Counted from the stretch's first letter, positions 23,252 to 33,909 are shown. The stretch: 64,000 nt of DNA from an uncultured Roseovarius sp. (GCA_947499555.1 CANMOU010000001.1:1-64000), one strand, 5' to 3'. The notes: generated by a model from the letters alone, not told the origin. Made by a program: numbers and translations.

Positions 23252-26200
23252 TCATTCGAATTCAATAAGCAGATCCTTGGCGTCAATCTGGCTGCCCGCC
23301 TGCACGTGAACAGCCTTGATTACCGCGTCCCGCTCTGCATGCAGACCGGTCTCCATTTTCATGGCCTCGATGGTGAGAAGCAGATCACCGGTGCTGACCG
23401 ATTGACCGGCTTTTGCGCCCACGGTGGCCACAACACCCGGCATCGGCGCGCCCAGGTGATTGGTGTTGCCGACCTCTGCCTTGGGCCGTTCGGCCACGGT
23501 GGCTTTGACCCGACGGTCCGGCACACGGATCGTGCGCGGCTGACCGTTAAGTTCAAAGAACACGCGCGCCTGTCCGTCTTCGCGGGTCTCGCCCACGGCC
23601 ACAAGCCGGATTTCAAGCGTCTTGCCAGGGTCTATTTCGGCGGTGATTTCCTCATTGGTATCCATGCCATAGAAGAAAGTCTTCGTCGGAAGTGTCCGCA
23701 CCGGCCCATATTCGACATGGCGTTCCATGTAATCGGTAAAGACCTTGGGATACATCATGTAGCCCATCAGATCCTCGTCATCGATGCTCACGCCCAAAGC
23801 TTTCTCGACACTAGCTTTCTCAGCCTCAAGGTCAGCAGGCTCCAGCAAGGTTCCGGGCCGCACCGTGATCGGCTCTTCGCCCTTGAGCACTTTCTTCACG
23901 ATGGCCTCGGGGAAGCCACCATGGGCCTGACCGACATAGCCTTTCATCAGGGTGATCACACTTTCGGGGAAGCTCACCTCGGTTTCGGGGTTGAGCACAT
24001 CTTCGCATGTCAAACCTTGGGTCACCATCATCAGCGCCAGATCACCCACGGTTTTCGCAATTGGCGTCACCTTGATCACATCGCCGAACATCTGGTTCAC
24101 CTCGGCATAGGTGCGCGCGATGTCATGCCAGCGGTCTTCCAACCCCATGGACCGCGCCTGCGCCTTGAGGTTGGTGAACTGGCCGCCGGGCATCTCGTGC
24201 AGGTACACTTCAGAGGCAGGTGACTGCATGCCGGATTCAAAGGCGGCGTAGTGGTCGCGCACGGATTCCCAGTAGTTCGAGATTTGCCGGATCGCGCCGA
24301 TGTCGAGGCCCGTGTCGCGGTCGGTGTGCCGCAGCGCCTCAACAACTGACCCCAGCGTGGCTTGGCTGGTGTTGCCCGACAGCGCATCCATGGCACAATC
24401 GACTGCATCCACACCCACTTCCGAGGCCGCCAGGATCGTCGCAATGGCGGTGCCGGCGGTATCATGGGTGTGGAAGTGGATGGGCAGGCCCACCTCTTCC
24501 TTCAGCGCCTTGAAGAGGATTGTGGCGGTGGCCGGTTTCATCAGCCCGCCCATGTCTTTCAGACACAGGATATGCGTGCCCGCCGCCTTCAATTCCTTGG
24601 CCATGTCGAGGTAGTATTTCAGGTCATACTTTGACCGGTTAGGATCGAGGATATCGCCGGTGTAGCAAATCGCCGCCTCTAGGATTTTGCCCGACTCGCG
24701 CACCGCATCCATCGACACGCGCATGTTTTCGGTCCAGTTGAGCGGATCGAAGACGCGGAAAATGTCGACGCCGACATCGGCAGCGCGCTCGACAAAGGCT
24801 TTGACCACATTGTCGGGGTAGTTGGTGTACCCAACCCCATTCGAGCCGCGCAGGAGCATCTGCGTCAGAAGGTTCGGCATGGCCGCGCGCAAATCGCGCA
24901 GCCGCTGCCAGGGACATTCGCCAAGGAACCGGTAGGCCACGTCAAAGGTCGCGCCGCCCCAGCATTCCATCGAGAAAAGCCCAGGTAAATCATGGGCATA
25001 GTTGGGTGCAGCCTCGATCATATCGATCGAGCGCATACGTGTGGCCAGAAGCGACTGATGGCTGTCACGCATCGTCGTGTCGGTGATCAGAAGTCGCTTT
25101 TGCGCGGCCATCCAATCGGCCACGGCCTGTGCGCCATCCCGCTCAAGGATCTGCTTTGCACCGTCCGAAATCTCGGTGTTGGCAGGCTTCGGTGCGCGTG
25201 GCAGGGCCAGATCCGGGCGCGGCAGAGGGCGCCCTTCGACTTCGGGATGCCCATTGACCGTGATGTCGGCAATATAGGTGAGAACCTTGGTGCCCCGGTC
25301 GCGCCGCGCCTCGAACTCAAAAAGCTGTGGCGTCGTGTCGATAAACTTGGTTGTGTATTCGTTCGACAGGAAGGTCGGGTGCTTCAGCAGGTTCTCGACA
25401 AAGGCGATGTTGGTCGACACCCCGCGAATACGGAACTCGCGCAGCGCCCGGTCCATCCGGGCAATCGCCCCCTGAGGCGTCTGCGCATGCGCCGTGATTT
25501 TCACCAGCAGCGAGTCGTAATAACGCGTGATCACACTGCCCGAATAGGCCGTGCCGCCATCAAGCCGGATGCCCATGCCTGTCGCTTCACGGAAGGCGGT
25601 GATCCGGCCGTAATCGGGGATGAAGTTGTTTTGCGGATCCTCGGTCGTGATCCGGGTCTGGATCGCGTGGCCATTGAGGCTGATCTCATCCTGGGATTTC
25701 TTGCGCGTGGCCTCGGCCAGCGTCTTGCCTTCGGCGATCTTGATCTGCGCCTGTACGATGTCGATGCCGGTGACTTCCTCGGTGACGGTGTGCTCCACCT
25801 GCACACGCGGGTTCACCTCGATGAAGTAGAACTGGCCGGTATCCATATCCATCAGGAATTCGACCGTGCCGGCGCATTCGTAATTCACATGCTTGCAGAT
25901 CTTGTAGCCCAGTTCGCAAATCTCGGCGCGTTGTTCGTCGTTGAGATAGGGGGCAGGGGCGCGTTCCACGACCTTTTGGTTGCGCCGCTGAACCGAGCAG
26001 TCCCGCTCAAAGAGGTGGTACATATTGCCATGCGTGTCGCCGAGGATCTGAACCTCGACATGGCGCGCCCGGATGATCATCTTTTCAAGATAACCTTCAC
26101 CGTTCCCGAAAGCCGCTTCCGCCTCACGGCGGCCTTCTCGTACTTTTTCTTCAAGCTCATCCGCCGAATTAATGGGCCGCATCCCGCGCCCGCCGCCGCC

Positions 26201-26692
26201 CCAGGAGGCTTTGAGCATCATCGGATAGCCGATCTCATCGGCCTGTTTGCGGATGAGCGCCATATCATCGCCGAGCACTTCGGTCGCGGGAATCACCGGC
26301 ACGCCGGCCTCAATCGCCACCTTGCGCGCGCTGGCCTTGTCGCCAAGCGCCCGCATGGTCGCAGCTTTGGGTCCGATGAACGTGATCCCGTTGGCCTCGC
26401 AGGCATCCACAAGTGCGGGGTTTTCCGACAGAAGCCCATAGCCCGGGTGAATGGCATCCGCGCCGGATTTTTTGGCGACACGGATGATCTCATCAATTGA
26501 CAGATACGCCGCCACCGGCCCAAGGCCCTCGCCAATCCTGTAGGCTTCATCCGCCTTGAACCGGTGCAGGCCAAGCTTGTCCTCCTCGGCAAAGACCGCG
26601 ACTGTGCGTTTTCCCATTTCATTGGCGGCGCGCATGATGCGGATGGCAATCTCGCCCCGGTTGGCAATCAGGATTTTGGTGAATTCGGCCAT
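23252..26692 (-). CDS. pyc: Pyruvate carboxylase
   Basis: A 1146-residue, single-chain biotin enzyme making oxaloacetate from pyruvate, bicarbonate and ATP. Biotin carboxylase part (1-460): ILIANRGEIAIRIMRAANEMG, the glycine-rich ATP loop SWGGGGRGM, and FIEVNPRVQVEHTVTEE. Carboxyltransferase part (about 540-810): TTMRDSHQSLLATRMR and LCLKDMGGLMKP. The C-terminal biotinyl domain has EAMKMETG with biotinylated Lys1112. The start is at MAEFTKILIANRGE. The 20 residues before it are not family-like. An open frame of 502 codons antisense to it is a coding shadow. Confidence 0.97.
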   Translation of the reverse strand: MAEFTKILIANRGEIAIRIMRAANEMGKRTVAVFAEEDKLGLHRFKADEAYRIGEGLGPVAAYLSIDEIIRVAKKSGADAIHPGYGLLSENPALVDACEANGITFIGPKAATMRALGDKASARKVAIEAGVPVIPATEVLGDDMALIRKQADEIGYPMMLKASWGGGGRGMRPINSADELEEKVREGRREAEAAFGNGEGYLEKMIIRARHVEVQILGDTHGNMYHLFERDCSVQRRNQKVVERAPAPYLNDEQRAEICELGYKICKHVNYECAGTVEFLMDMDTGQFYFIEVNPRVQVEHTVTEEVTGIDIVQAQIKIAEGKTLAEATRKKSQDEISLNGHAIQTRITTEDPQNNFIPDYGRITAFREATGMGIRLDGGTAYSGSVITRYYDSLLVKITAHAQTPQGAIARMDRALREFRIRGVSTNIAFVENLLKHPTFLSNEYTTKFIDTTPQLFEFEARRDRGTKVLTYIADITVNGHPEVEGRPLPRPDLALPRAPKPANTEISDGAKQILERDGAQAVADWMAAQKRLLITDTTMRDSHQSLLATRMRSIDMIEAAPNYAHDLPGLFSMECWGGATFDVAYRFLGECPWQRLRDLRAAMPNLLTQMLLRGSNGVGYTNYPDNVVKAFVERAADVGVDIFRVFDPLNWTENMRVSMDAVRESGKILEAAICYTGDILDPNRSKYDLKYYLDMAKELKAAGTHILCLKDMGGLMKPATATILFKALKEEVGLPIHFHTHDTAGTAIATILAASEVGVDAVDCAMDALSGNTSQATLGSVVEALRHTDRDTGLDIGAIRQISNYWESVRDHYAAFESGMQSPASEVYLHEMPGGQFTNLKAQARSMGLEDRWHDIARTYAEVNQMFGDVIKVTPIAKTVGDLALMMVTQGLTCEDVLNPETEVSFPESVITLMKGYVGQAHGGFPEAIVKKVLKGEEPITVRPGTLLEPADLEAEKASVEKALGVSIDDEDLMGYMMYPKVFTDYMERHVEYGPVRTLPTKTFFYGMDTNEEITAEIDPGKTLEIRLVAVGETREDGQARVFFELNGQPRTIRVPDRRVKATVAERPKAEVGNTNHLGAPMPGVVATVGAKAGQSVSTGDLLLTIEAMKMETGLHAERDAVIKAVHVQAGSQIDAKDLLIEFE

Positions 26693-26857
26693 GGCCAGTT
26701 CCTCGGTCTTTTGTTTTTGGCAGCCTGCGGCGGCGCGCAGAACACGCTGCAACGCAGCGCTTTCGCGCAGCTTGTAAGATTTGTGAAAGGATTGCGCAAT
26801 CCGGCAAACTGGGTATCGGCGGTCTGGGCGAATTTTCCACCGAACCGGGTAGGGAGA

Positions 26858-27997
26858 CTACCCGGCTGGAATGAGCCGCTTATGCGCCTCGGTCGGGTTT
26901 GAGATGCCAAGCTGGCCCATATTGGCCTCAAGATCCGATTTCAGGATATGGACAAGATGCTCGGGCCCCGCTTTGCCCAAGGCCGCAAGTGCGTAGTGCC
27001 AGCCGCGACCCATCATCACCATATCGGCCCCGAGTGCCATGGCGCGCAAGATATCAAGCCCGCCTTCCACCCCGCCATCGAGGATGATGGGAAGGGTGGT
27101 GGCCATACGGATTTCGGGCAGCATCTCGATCGTGGCCGGGGCGGCATCAAACTGACGTCCGGCGTGGTTCGAAATCCAGATGGCATCAATGCCTTCGGCC
27201 TCTAGCTTGGGCACCTCCGCAGGATCCAGAACGCCCTTGACCATCAAAGGCCCGTCCCAGTTTTCCCGCAGCCAGCGCAGGTAGTCCCAATCCGGCGACG
27301 TGCGTAGAAGGTAGCCGGCATGTTTGTTCGACGGCAGGCCCTTGGTGGCAGGTGTGTAATCCTCGATCAGCCGCATACGTGGCATGCCACGCTGCGCCAT
27401 GCCCATAGCCCAGGCCGGGCACAGCATGATCTGGGTCAGAATTTTCGGTGTGATTCTAGGCGGTTGGGTGAGACCGGAGCGAACCTGTCTCTCCCTTCGG
27501 CTGCCGACCGGTACGTCGACCGTCATGACGAGTGTCGAGAACCCCGCCGCCTTGGCGCGCTTGAGCATGTCGCTGCGGATCTCCGCGTCACGGGGCGGAT
27601 ACATCTGAAACCAGGCATGCTCACCAAGCGCGGGCGAGACATCCTCGGGCGTCTGGCTGGCAACGGTTGAAAGCGAATAGGGGATGTTTGCCTGGGCCGC
27701 TGCGCGCGCCAGCATCTGCTCGGCCCCGGGCCAGATCAGCCCCGACATGCCGACGGGTGCGATGCCCACTGGCAGGTCAAACTTTTGGCCCAGAAATTCG
27801 ATATCCGTCGTCACCTGCGGTTCGCCATGCAGGACCGAGGGCATGAGCATGACCTCGTCAAGCTTTGAGCGATTGCGCCGTGTCGTGCGCTCAACCCCGG
27901 TGCCGCTGTCGAGATACTCCCAGACAAAATAGGGAACACGCCAACGCGCTTTTGCACGCAGGTCTGCGAGGGCGGGGTATCGGGCGTCGAGTGACAT
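26858..27997 (-). CDS. lldD: FMN-dependent alpha-hydroxy-acid oxidase (L-lactate dehydrogenase-like)
   Basis: A 379-residue barrel flavoprotein. Motifs: ARWRVPYFVWEYLDSG, the FMN region PVGIAPVGMSGLIWPGAE, FQMYPPRD, TLVMTVDVPVGSRRERQVRSG, and the catalytic-His segment WISNHAGRQFDAAPATIE (family SNHGGRQ; here Ala replaces the first Gly), then LDGGVEGGLDILRAMALGAD. It oxidises an L-2-hydroxy acid such as lactate, passing electrons to quinone or oxygen. The substrate is inferred from the family. Starting at MSLDARYP gives the normal length. Confidence 0.85.
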   Translation of the reverse strand: MSLDARYPALADLRAKARWRVPYFVWEYLDSGTGVERTTRRNRSKLDEVMLMPSVLHGEPQVTTDIEFLGQKFDLPVGIAPVGMSGLIWPGAEQMLARAAAQANIPYSLSTVASQTPEDVSPALGEHAWFQMYPPRDAEIRSDMLKRAKAAGFSTLVMTVDVPVGSRRERQVRSGLTQPPRITPKILTQIMLCPAWAMGMAQRGMPRMRLIEDYTPATKGLPSNKHAGYLLRTSPDWDYLRWLRENWDGPLMVKGVLDPAEVPKLEAEGIDAIWISNHAGRQFDAAPATIEMLPEIRMATTLPIILDGGVEGGLDILRAMALGADMVMMGRGWHYALAALGKAGPEHLVHILKSDLEANMGQLGISNPTEAHKRLIPAG

Positions 27998-28113
27998 GAG
28001 CGGAGCGATAGCAGGGGATGGAGAATGCGGGAAGTGGAAAAGCGCACAATTGTTAAGGAACACAACGCGAACATTCACTTTAACTTTTTCTTCACCTGCG
28101 TTACCGTCCGCCC

Positions 28114-30531
28114 ATGAGCAGTTTTGACGAATCTGAGGCATTTGAAACGGCCTCTCTTTCGGCGCGGGCAATGGCGGCGCGGCCGATGCCATATCTCGAT
28201 GACCTCAACCCAGCCCAACGCGAGGCGGTTGAAAAGCTGGAGGGCCCTGTCCTGATGCTGGCGGGCGCGGGGACGGGCAAGACCAAGGCACTGACCACGC
28301 GGATGGTGCATCTGCTGAACACAGGGACCGCGCGGCCTAACGAGATTTTGGCCGTCACCTTCACCAACAAAGCGGCACGCGAGATGAAGAACCGCGTCGG
28401 CCGGATGATGGGTGAGGCCGTGGAGGGGATGCCGTGGCTGGGCACATTCCATTCGATCTGTGTGAAGCTTTTGCGGCGGCATGCGGAGCTTGTCGATCTG
28501 AAGTCCAACTTCACCATCCTCGACACCGATGATCAACTGCGCCTGCTCAAGCAACTCGTCGCGGCGGCCAATATCGATGACAAACGCTGGCCCGCGCGGC
28601 AACTGGCCGGGATCATTGATCAGTGGAAGAACCGCGCCTGGACGCCAGAGCAGGTTCCCGCCTCGGAGGCCAGCGCCTATGACGGCAAGGGTGTTGCGCT
28701 ATATGCCCAGTACCAGACCCGCTTGATTGAGCTAAACGCCGTGGATTTCGGCGATCTGCTGCTTCACATGGTCACTATTTTCCAAAAACATGACGATGTG
28801 CTGGATCAGTACCGCCGCTGGTTTCGCTATATCCTGGTTGACGAGTACCAGGATACAAACGTGGCGCAGTATCTTTGGCTGCGGCTTCTGGCAGGTGGGC
28901 ACAAGAACATCTGCTGTGTGGGCGATGACGATCAGTCGATCTATGGCTGGCGCGGCGCCGAAGTGGGCAATATCCTGCGGTTTGAAAAGGATTTTCCCGG
29001 TGCGCATGTGGTGCGGCTGGAGCAGAATTACCGCTCGACCCCGCATATCCTGGCCGCTGCCTCAGGCGTGATTGCGGGCAACAAGGATCGGCTTGGCAAG
29101 GAGCTTTGGACCGAGGCCGAGGAGGGCGAGAAAGTTCGTCTTATTGGCCATTGGGATGGCGAGGAAGAGGCCCGCTGGATTGGCGAAGAGGTCGAGGCGA
29201 TGCAGAGTGGCACGCGGGGGATGGAGCCGCGGAGTCTGGATCACATGGCCATCCTCGTGCGTGCCAGCCACCAGATGCGTGCTTTCGAGGATCGGTTTCT
29301 CACCATTGGCCTGCCGTATCGTGTTATCGGTGGGCCGCGCTTTTATGAACGGATGGAGATCCGCGATGCGATGGCCTATTTCCGGCTTGTGGTGTCGCCT
29401 GCTGATGATCTGGCGTTCGAGCGGATCGTGAACACGCCCAAGCGCGGCCTTGGTGACAAGGCGCAGCAGAAAATTCAGGTATGTGCAAAGCAACTTGACG
29501 TCTCGCTGTTAGAGGGGGCAGCGATCTTGCTGGAAGAGAAGGGGTTGTCGGGCAAGGGTGCCATGGAGCTTGGCAAACTGATTGATGGATTTCACCGCTG
29601 GAGGCATTTAGCTAGCGCTCAGAAACTCAACCATATTGAGTTGGCCGAGATGATCCTTGATGAGAGCGGCTACACAGAGATGTACTTGGCTCCTCTTACT
29701 GATGAAGAGCTTAAGTTGGATCCATTGCCTCCTAGAAAATCACGAGATCACGAGGCAGGTGGGCGTCTAGAAAACCTAAAAGAACTGATCGCACAATTGC
29801 AGGACTACGAAAATCTCAGCGGCTTTTTGGAACATGTGAGCCTCAATCTTGAAAATGCGAAAGACGATGAGACAGAGAAGGTGTCGATCATGACACTTCA
29901 CCAGGCAAAGGGCACCGAGTATCCAGTCGTTTTCCTTCCTGGCTGGGAAGATGGGCTTTTCCCGTCGCAGCGCTCGATGGATGAGGTTGGGGCAAAAGGC
30001 CTAGAAGAGGAACGTCGCCTTGCATATGTTGGGCTTACGCGGGCAGAACGTGTTTGCACCGTTAGTTTTGCATCAAATAGATTAGTTTTTTACGGTGATC
30101 GACGAGGTTGGCAAAGCCAGATGCCGTCTCGCTTTATTGACGAACTGCCCGAAGACCACGTGGATGTCCTCACCCCACCCGGCCTTTACGGCGGAGGCTA
30201 TGGCGCGGCAGGCATGGGGGGTGCTGATTTCGGCTCAAACATCGAGGACCGCGCGGCGGAGGCCAACGTCTACAATTCTCCGGGTTGGAAGCGCCTTCAG
30301 GCACGGGCGACGGAACGGCCGCTCAGCCAGCCGAAGGAAAGCCGCAACATGGTCATCGACGCGCAGGCCATCAGCGCTCACACCATGGGCGAGCGTGTGT
30401 TTCATCAGAAATTCGGCTATGGTGCGATCATTGGGATTGAAGGCGATAAGCTTGAAATCGATTTTGAAAAGGCCGGGGTGAAGAAGGTGGTTGCGCGTTT
30501 TGTGACGGGTGCAGACGACATCCCCTTTTGA
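28114..30531 (+). CDS. uvrD: UvrD/PcrA-type DNA helicase
   Basis: An 805-residue superfamily 1 helicase for nucleotide-excision and mismatch repair. Motifs in order: LNPAQREAV (Q), Walker A AGAGTGKT at 50-57, VTFTNKAAREMKNR (Ia), VDEYQDTN (II), VGDDDQSIYGWRGAE (III), LEQNYRST (IV), VSIMTLHQAKGTEYPVVF (V) and RRLAYVGLTRA (VI), and a C-terminal Tudor-like end (GERVFHQKFGYGAI). From about 29480 to 30130 the base use shifts to lower GC, with TTA, AGA, CTA and TTT-rich codons, while both ends are GC-rich. This looks like a recombined segment. The protein stays intact. Confidence 0.95.
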   Translation: MSSFDESEAFETASLSARAMAARPMPYLDDLNPAQREAVEKLEGPVLMLAGAGTGKTKALTTRMVHLLNTGTARPNEILAVTFTNKAAREMKNRVGRMMGEAVEGMPWLGTFHSICVKLLRRHAELVDLKSNFTILDTDDQLRLLKQLVAAANIDDKRWPARQLAGIIDQWKNRAWTPEQVPASEASAYDGKGVALYAQYQTRLIELNAVDFGDLLLHMVTIFQKHDDVLDQYRRWFRYILVDEYQDTNVAQYLWLRLLAGGHKNICCVGDDDQSIYGWRGAEVGNILRFEKDFPGAHVVRLEQNYRSTPHILAAASGVIAGNKDRLGKELWTEAEEGEKVRLIGHWDGEEEARWIGEEVEAMQSGTRGMEPRSLDHMAILVRASHQMRAFEDRFLTIGLPYRVIGGPRFYERMEIRDAMAYFRLVVSPADDLAFERIVNTPKRGLGDKAQQKIQVCAKQLDVSLLEGAAILLEEKGLSGKGAMELGKLIDGFHRWRHLASAQKLNHIELAEMILDESGYTEMYLAPLTDEELKLDPLPPRKSRDHEAGGRLENLKELIAQLQDYENLSGFLEHVSLNLENAKDDETEKVSIMTLHQAKGTEYPVVFLPGWEDGLFPSQRSMDEVGAKGLEEERRLAYVGLTRAERVCTVSFASNRLVFYGDRRGWQSQMPSRFIDELPEDHVDVLTPPGLYGGGYGAAGMGGADFGSNIEDRAAEANVYNSPGWKRLQARATERPLSQPKESRNMVIDAQAISAHTMGERVFHQKFGYGAIIGIEGDKLEIDFEKAGVKKVVARFVTGADDIPF

Positions 30532-30601
30532 TGCGGTGGATTGACCGCCACACCTCGATCACAGATAGAATGCCGAAGTTAGCTTTGGTTTGGGGAATGC
30601 A

Positions 30602-30943
30602 ATGAAACGCTTGGTTTGGATCGCTCTGCTAGTGGGGACTGCAGGTCTTGCCACTGCGCATTCGCAGATGGACGAAACGCTGCCGGTTGATGGTGCGGTT
30701 CTGACAGCAGTGCCACAGGAAATTGTTCTCAGATTCGACGATGCGATCCGGCTTGTGACCGTGAAAATGACCCATGACAACGCGCATACCGAAGCGCTCG
30801 ACCTTGGTGAGCAGGAGGATTTTGGCAACGAATTCGCTTTGCCCGCCTTTGCCAAGGGGGCAGGGCAGTATCAGGTGGACTGGCGTGGGTTGGGCGCCGA
30901 CGGGCATATTATGAAGGGCCAGTTCAGCTTCACTGTAGAGTGA
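30602..30943 (+). CDS. copC: CopC-domain periplasmic copper-binding protein
   Basis: A 113-residue protein with a signal peptide (MKRLVWIALLVGTAGLATA) followed by the CopC fold: mature HSQMDETLPVDGAVL with an N-terminal His, VLRFDDAIRLVTVKMTHD, and GQYQVDWRGLGADGHIMKGQFSFTV with the second His. The His at the mature N-terminus and the DGH suit Cu(II) binding. ATG 30602 follows GGGGAA. The copD gene begins 3 bp after its stop, so it is a copCD operon. Confidence 0.88.
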   Translation: MKRLVWIALLVGTAGLATAHSQMDETLPVDGAVLTAVPQEIVLRFDDAIRLVTVKMTHDNAHTEALDLGEQEDFGNEFALPAFAKGAGQYQVDWRGLGADGHIMKGQFSFTVE

Positions 30944-30946
30944 CGC

Positions 30947-31801
30947 ATGTCAGATGTCTGGACCCTTCTTCTCACCCTGAACACCGCCGGGCTTTATGCG
31001 GCGGCTTTGGTCTCTTTCGGGTCTGTCATGGTTGGGTTCGCATTCACCCGCATTCTGCGGCGCGGCTTTTACCGCGATGTGACATTGATCTGGGCCCTGT
31101 TGGGTGGTGTCTTTTCCGCCGCTGATCTGGCGCTGCGCGCCGCCGCCTTGACAGGCGATGCATCGGGCCTGCGTGACCCGGAGATGCTGGCGCTGATCTG
31201 GAACACACCCGTGGGCGATGCCGCACTTTGGCGCTTTGTCGGGTTCGGCTTGATCCTGATCGGGGCGGTTCTGGGGCGTGCGGGGGCGTGGCTTGCCCTG
31301 TCGGGCGGTGCATTGGTGATGTGTGCGTTCACGATTACCGGGCATGTTGCGGAACAGGAACAAATCTGGCCGCGGATCATCCTTTATCTGCACCTCAGCG
31401 CAGCGGCCTTCTGGGTTGGCATTCTGGCACCGCTTCGGCGGCTGGCGCGCGACCGAGACAAATTGGAAATCGCCGCGCAACTCGGGCATGAGTTCGGGCG
31501 CGCTGCATTGGCCGTTCTCCCCGTTTTGGTTGTCGCAGGTCTGATTATGGCGTGGCTGTTGACCGGAACCTGGAACATACTTTTTGAGCCATATGGGCTT
31601 GCTTTGCTTGGGAAAATCGCTCTGGTGGCCGTGCTCCTGGGCTTGGGTGCCGCCAACAAGACCCGCCATGTGCCCGCGATGCGAAATGGCGATGCAGAGG
31701 CGGCAGATGCACTGGCCCGTGTTATTCGCCTGGAACAGGTTGCAATCGCCTTGGTGTTGCTTGTCACGGCAGCCCTGACCGTTGTGATCGGAGCGCCCTA
31801 A
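30947..31801 (+). CDS. copD: CopD-family copper-transport membrane protein
   Basis: A 284-residue protein with about eight membrane spans, starting [25 protein letters not shown]. The conserved [19 protein letters not shown] segment near 145-165 carries the likely metal-handling His, with ITGHVAEQE shortly before. Together with CopC it is thought to bring copper into the cytoplasm. The stop overlaps the convergent lipB stop by four bases. Confidence 0.87.
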   Translation: MSDVWTLLLTLNTAGLYAAALVSFGSVMVGFAFTRILRRGFYRDVTLIWALLGGVFSAADLALRAAALTGDASGLRDPEMLALIWNTPVGDAALWRFVGFGLILIGAVLGRAGAWLALSGGALVMCAFTITGHVAEQEQIWPRIILYLHLSAAAFWVGILAPLRRLARDRDKLEIAAQLGHEFGRAALAVLPVLVVAGLIMAWLLTGTWNILFEPYGLALLGKIALVAVLLGLGAANKTRHVPAMRNGDAEAADALARVIRLEQVAIALVLLVTAALTVVIGAP

Positions 31802-32487
31802 GCCGCGCCAAAGATATCTTCAAAGGTTCGTTTGAGGGCCACATCCACATCCCCCATTGTCACCGGCAAGCCAAGATCGACCAGGCTTGTGACACCGTGC
31901 TGAGATATCCCGCAAGGCACGATCCCGTCAAAATGGCTCAGGTCCGGCTCTACGTTGATAGAAATGCCGTGAAAGCTGATCCACTTGCGCAGGCGGATGC
32001 CGATGGCGGCGATCTTGTCTTCTGGCTTGACCCCCGCAGCGGTCAGAGGCTTGTCATCCCGCGTGACCCAGACGCCCACGCGGCCTTCTCGTATTTCGCC
32101 TTTGACGTTGAACTGCTCCAGCGTGGCGATCACCCAGCTTTCCAGCTGTTTGACAAAGGCCCGCACATCATGACCACGCTTGCCCACATCCAGCATGACG
32201 TAGATCACCCGCTGCCCCGGGCCGTGATAGGTGTATTGCCCGCCGCGTTTTGTCTCAAACACGTCAAAGCGTTCGGGATCGGTCAGATCGCGGGCTTTGG
32301 CCGAGGTTCCGGCGGTGTAAAGCGGGGGGTGTTCAAGAAGCCAAATGGCCTCGGGCGCGGTTTCGTCCGCGATTCGCGCCACCCGCGCCTCCATCGCCGC
32401 TTCTGCCTCGCGATAGCCCACAAGCCCGTCAGATACGTGCCATTGCACGATGTTTTGAGCGGATTGCGGCGGATCAGGCAGGAACAA
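31798..32487 (-). CDS. lipB: Octanoyl-[acyl-carrier-protein]-protein N-octanoyltransferase
   Basis: A 229-residue enzyme that moves octanoate from ACP to lipoyl domains, first step of lipoate synthesis. Motifs: [59 protein letters not shown] with the catalytic Lys, and [13 protein letters not shown] with the nucleophilic Cys. The start codon is TTG at 32487. No better ATG exists upstream of the conserved region, so the exact start is less sure than the function. Confidence 0.94.
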   Translation of the reverse strand: MFLPDPPQSAQNIVQWHVSDGLVGYREAEAAMEARVARIADETAPEAIWLLEHPPLYTAGTSAKARDLTDPERFDVFETKRGGQYTYHGPGQRVIYVMLDVGKRGHDVRAFVKQLESWVIATLEQFNVKGEIREGRVGVWVTRDDKPLTAAGVKPEDKIAAIGIRLRKWISFHGISINVEPDLSHFDGIVPCGISQHGVTSLVDLGLPVTMGDVDVALKRTFEDIFGAA

Positions 32488-32568
32488 AGCGGGATTCTTT
32501 CGTGTCCAGGGACATAACTGTGCTACGCTTCTAACAATTTAGGGCTGTAATTTTAAAGGAGACCTGGG

Positions 32569-33909
32569 ATGTTTTCAAAACGTGTTGCCATGATTTTTGT
32601 AGCGGGAGCGGTCGGCGTGACCCCTGCAACGCAATCCTCTGCGGATTTGGCCGATGGGCTTGTTGGCGGTGTCGTTGGTGGCGTCGTTGGTGGTGTGATT
32701 GTCAACGAAGGGATCAAGAGCCGCGAACGTCAGCGTCAGCAACAAAGACAAGTCGTGACGAAGCGCACCCCGACCTACAACAGCGCGGCGCGCGCTGCGA
32801 CGCGCGAAGAGCAGGTGGCGCTGAACTATTTCGGCTTCCCGGCAGGGGCGCCGGATGGCGTGCGCGGGCGAAACACGCGCAACGCGATCTCACAGTACCA
32901 GGCACATATGACCTACCCGATCACGGGCGCATTGTCGCCTTATGAGCGGGATTTTCTAGTCGGATCCTATTACCGGGCACAATCCGGTGGCGCGGCGACC
33001 ACGCAGTTGATTGCGCAACGCGGACAGGGTACTCGCGGCTTGCTTTATGCCTACCGTGATGAAGCGACCGGGGGCGGTCTTAACGGCACGGTTGCCGCGA
33101 CAAACAACGCAGGCACTATTTCGACGACGCCAGAGACCAGCCTTGCGGCAACCGAACCTGCGCAAGACAGCGGCTCTGCCTTGCCAAACCTCTTTGCCGA
33201 TGGGGCGAAAGGGCCATCGCTTGCCTCGCATTGCAGCCGGGTTGGGCTGGTGACCAATGCCAATGGCGGGTTTGTGACCCAAGCTAGCATGACCGATGCC
33301 AGTTTCGCGTTGAGCGAGCAGTTCTGCCTTGCGCGGACCTACGCCATTGCCGATGGCGAAGAGCTGGCCTCTCGCGTGGAGGGTCTGAGCCAGGCGTCGC
33401 TGGATCAGCAATGTGCCGCCTTTGGCCCGGCCATGAAAAAACAGCTCGCGGCTTTGTCATTGCAGTCGCAGGAAGATGTACTGGCCGAAGTGAGCAAGTT
33501 CATCCTCGATACAGGCATGGATCCTGCGCAGCTTTCGGGCACGGCGAGGATTTGTCTGTCCGTGGGGTACCGCACAGATGCGATGGACGTGGCCGCCGGC
33601 TCTGCGCTTCTGCTCACGGCGCTGGGAGATCGTGGGTATGCCGAGCTTCTGGGCCATCACCTGAACGAAGGGTTTGGCACGGCGAAACGGCCCGATCTTG
33701 CGGTCAGTTGGTACGAAACGGGCATTTCTGCGGTTGAGGCCAGCGGCAAACCCATCTTTGTGCCGGGAGACGGGGAACGGACCGGCCTTATTCGCAAGGC
33801 GGTCTACCAGGCCAATGGCGTGGATGAGAAAGCGCGCAGCCTGACCGGCGAAGATGAAGGTAACGTGCAATCCGTCTCAACCCTGCCAACCTTTACGATC
33901 ACGGAATAA
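32569..33909 (+). CDS. Exported peptidoglycan-binding-domain protein
   Basis: A 446-residue protein. The N-terminal signal region (MFSKRVAMIFVAGAVGV) is followed by a glycine-valine stretch with the repeated GGVV unit (GLVGGVVGGVVGGVIVNEG) and a Gln/Arg-rich linker. A peptidoglycan_binding_1-like unit lies at about 80-130 (EEQVALNYFGFPAGAPDGVRGRNTRNAISQYQ). The remaining 300 residues are alpha-helical with several conserved-looking cysteines and no recognised domain. Probably cell-envelope located. Function unknown. Confidence 0.72.
   Translation: MFSKRVAMIFVAGAVGVTPATQSSADLADGLVGGVVGGVVGGVIVNEGIKSRERQRQQQRQVVTKRTPTYNSAARAATREEQVALNYFGFPAGAPDGVRGRNTRNAISQYQAHMTYPITGALSPYERDFLVGSYYRAQSGGAATTQLIAQRGQGTRGLLYAYRDEATGGGLNGTVAATNNAGTISTTPETSLAATEPAQDSGSALPNLFADGAKGPSLASHCSRVGLVTNANGGFVTQASMTDASFALSEQFCLARTYAIADGEELASRVEGLSQASLDQQCAAFGPAMKKQLAALSLQSQEDVLAEVSKFILDTGMDPAQLSGTARICLSVGYRTDAMDVAAGSALLLTALGDRGYAELLGHHLNEGFGTAKRPDLAVSWYETGISAVEASGKPIFVPGDGERTGLIRKAVYQANGVDEKARSLTGEDEGNVQSVSTLPTFTITE

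Noticed and set aside
24992-26500. 502-codon open frame antisense to pyruvate carboxylase
   Set aside because: Typical GC-rich coding shadow. No ribosome site and no protein-like content.
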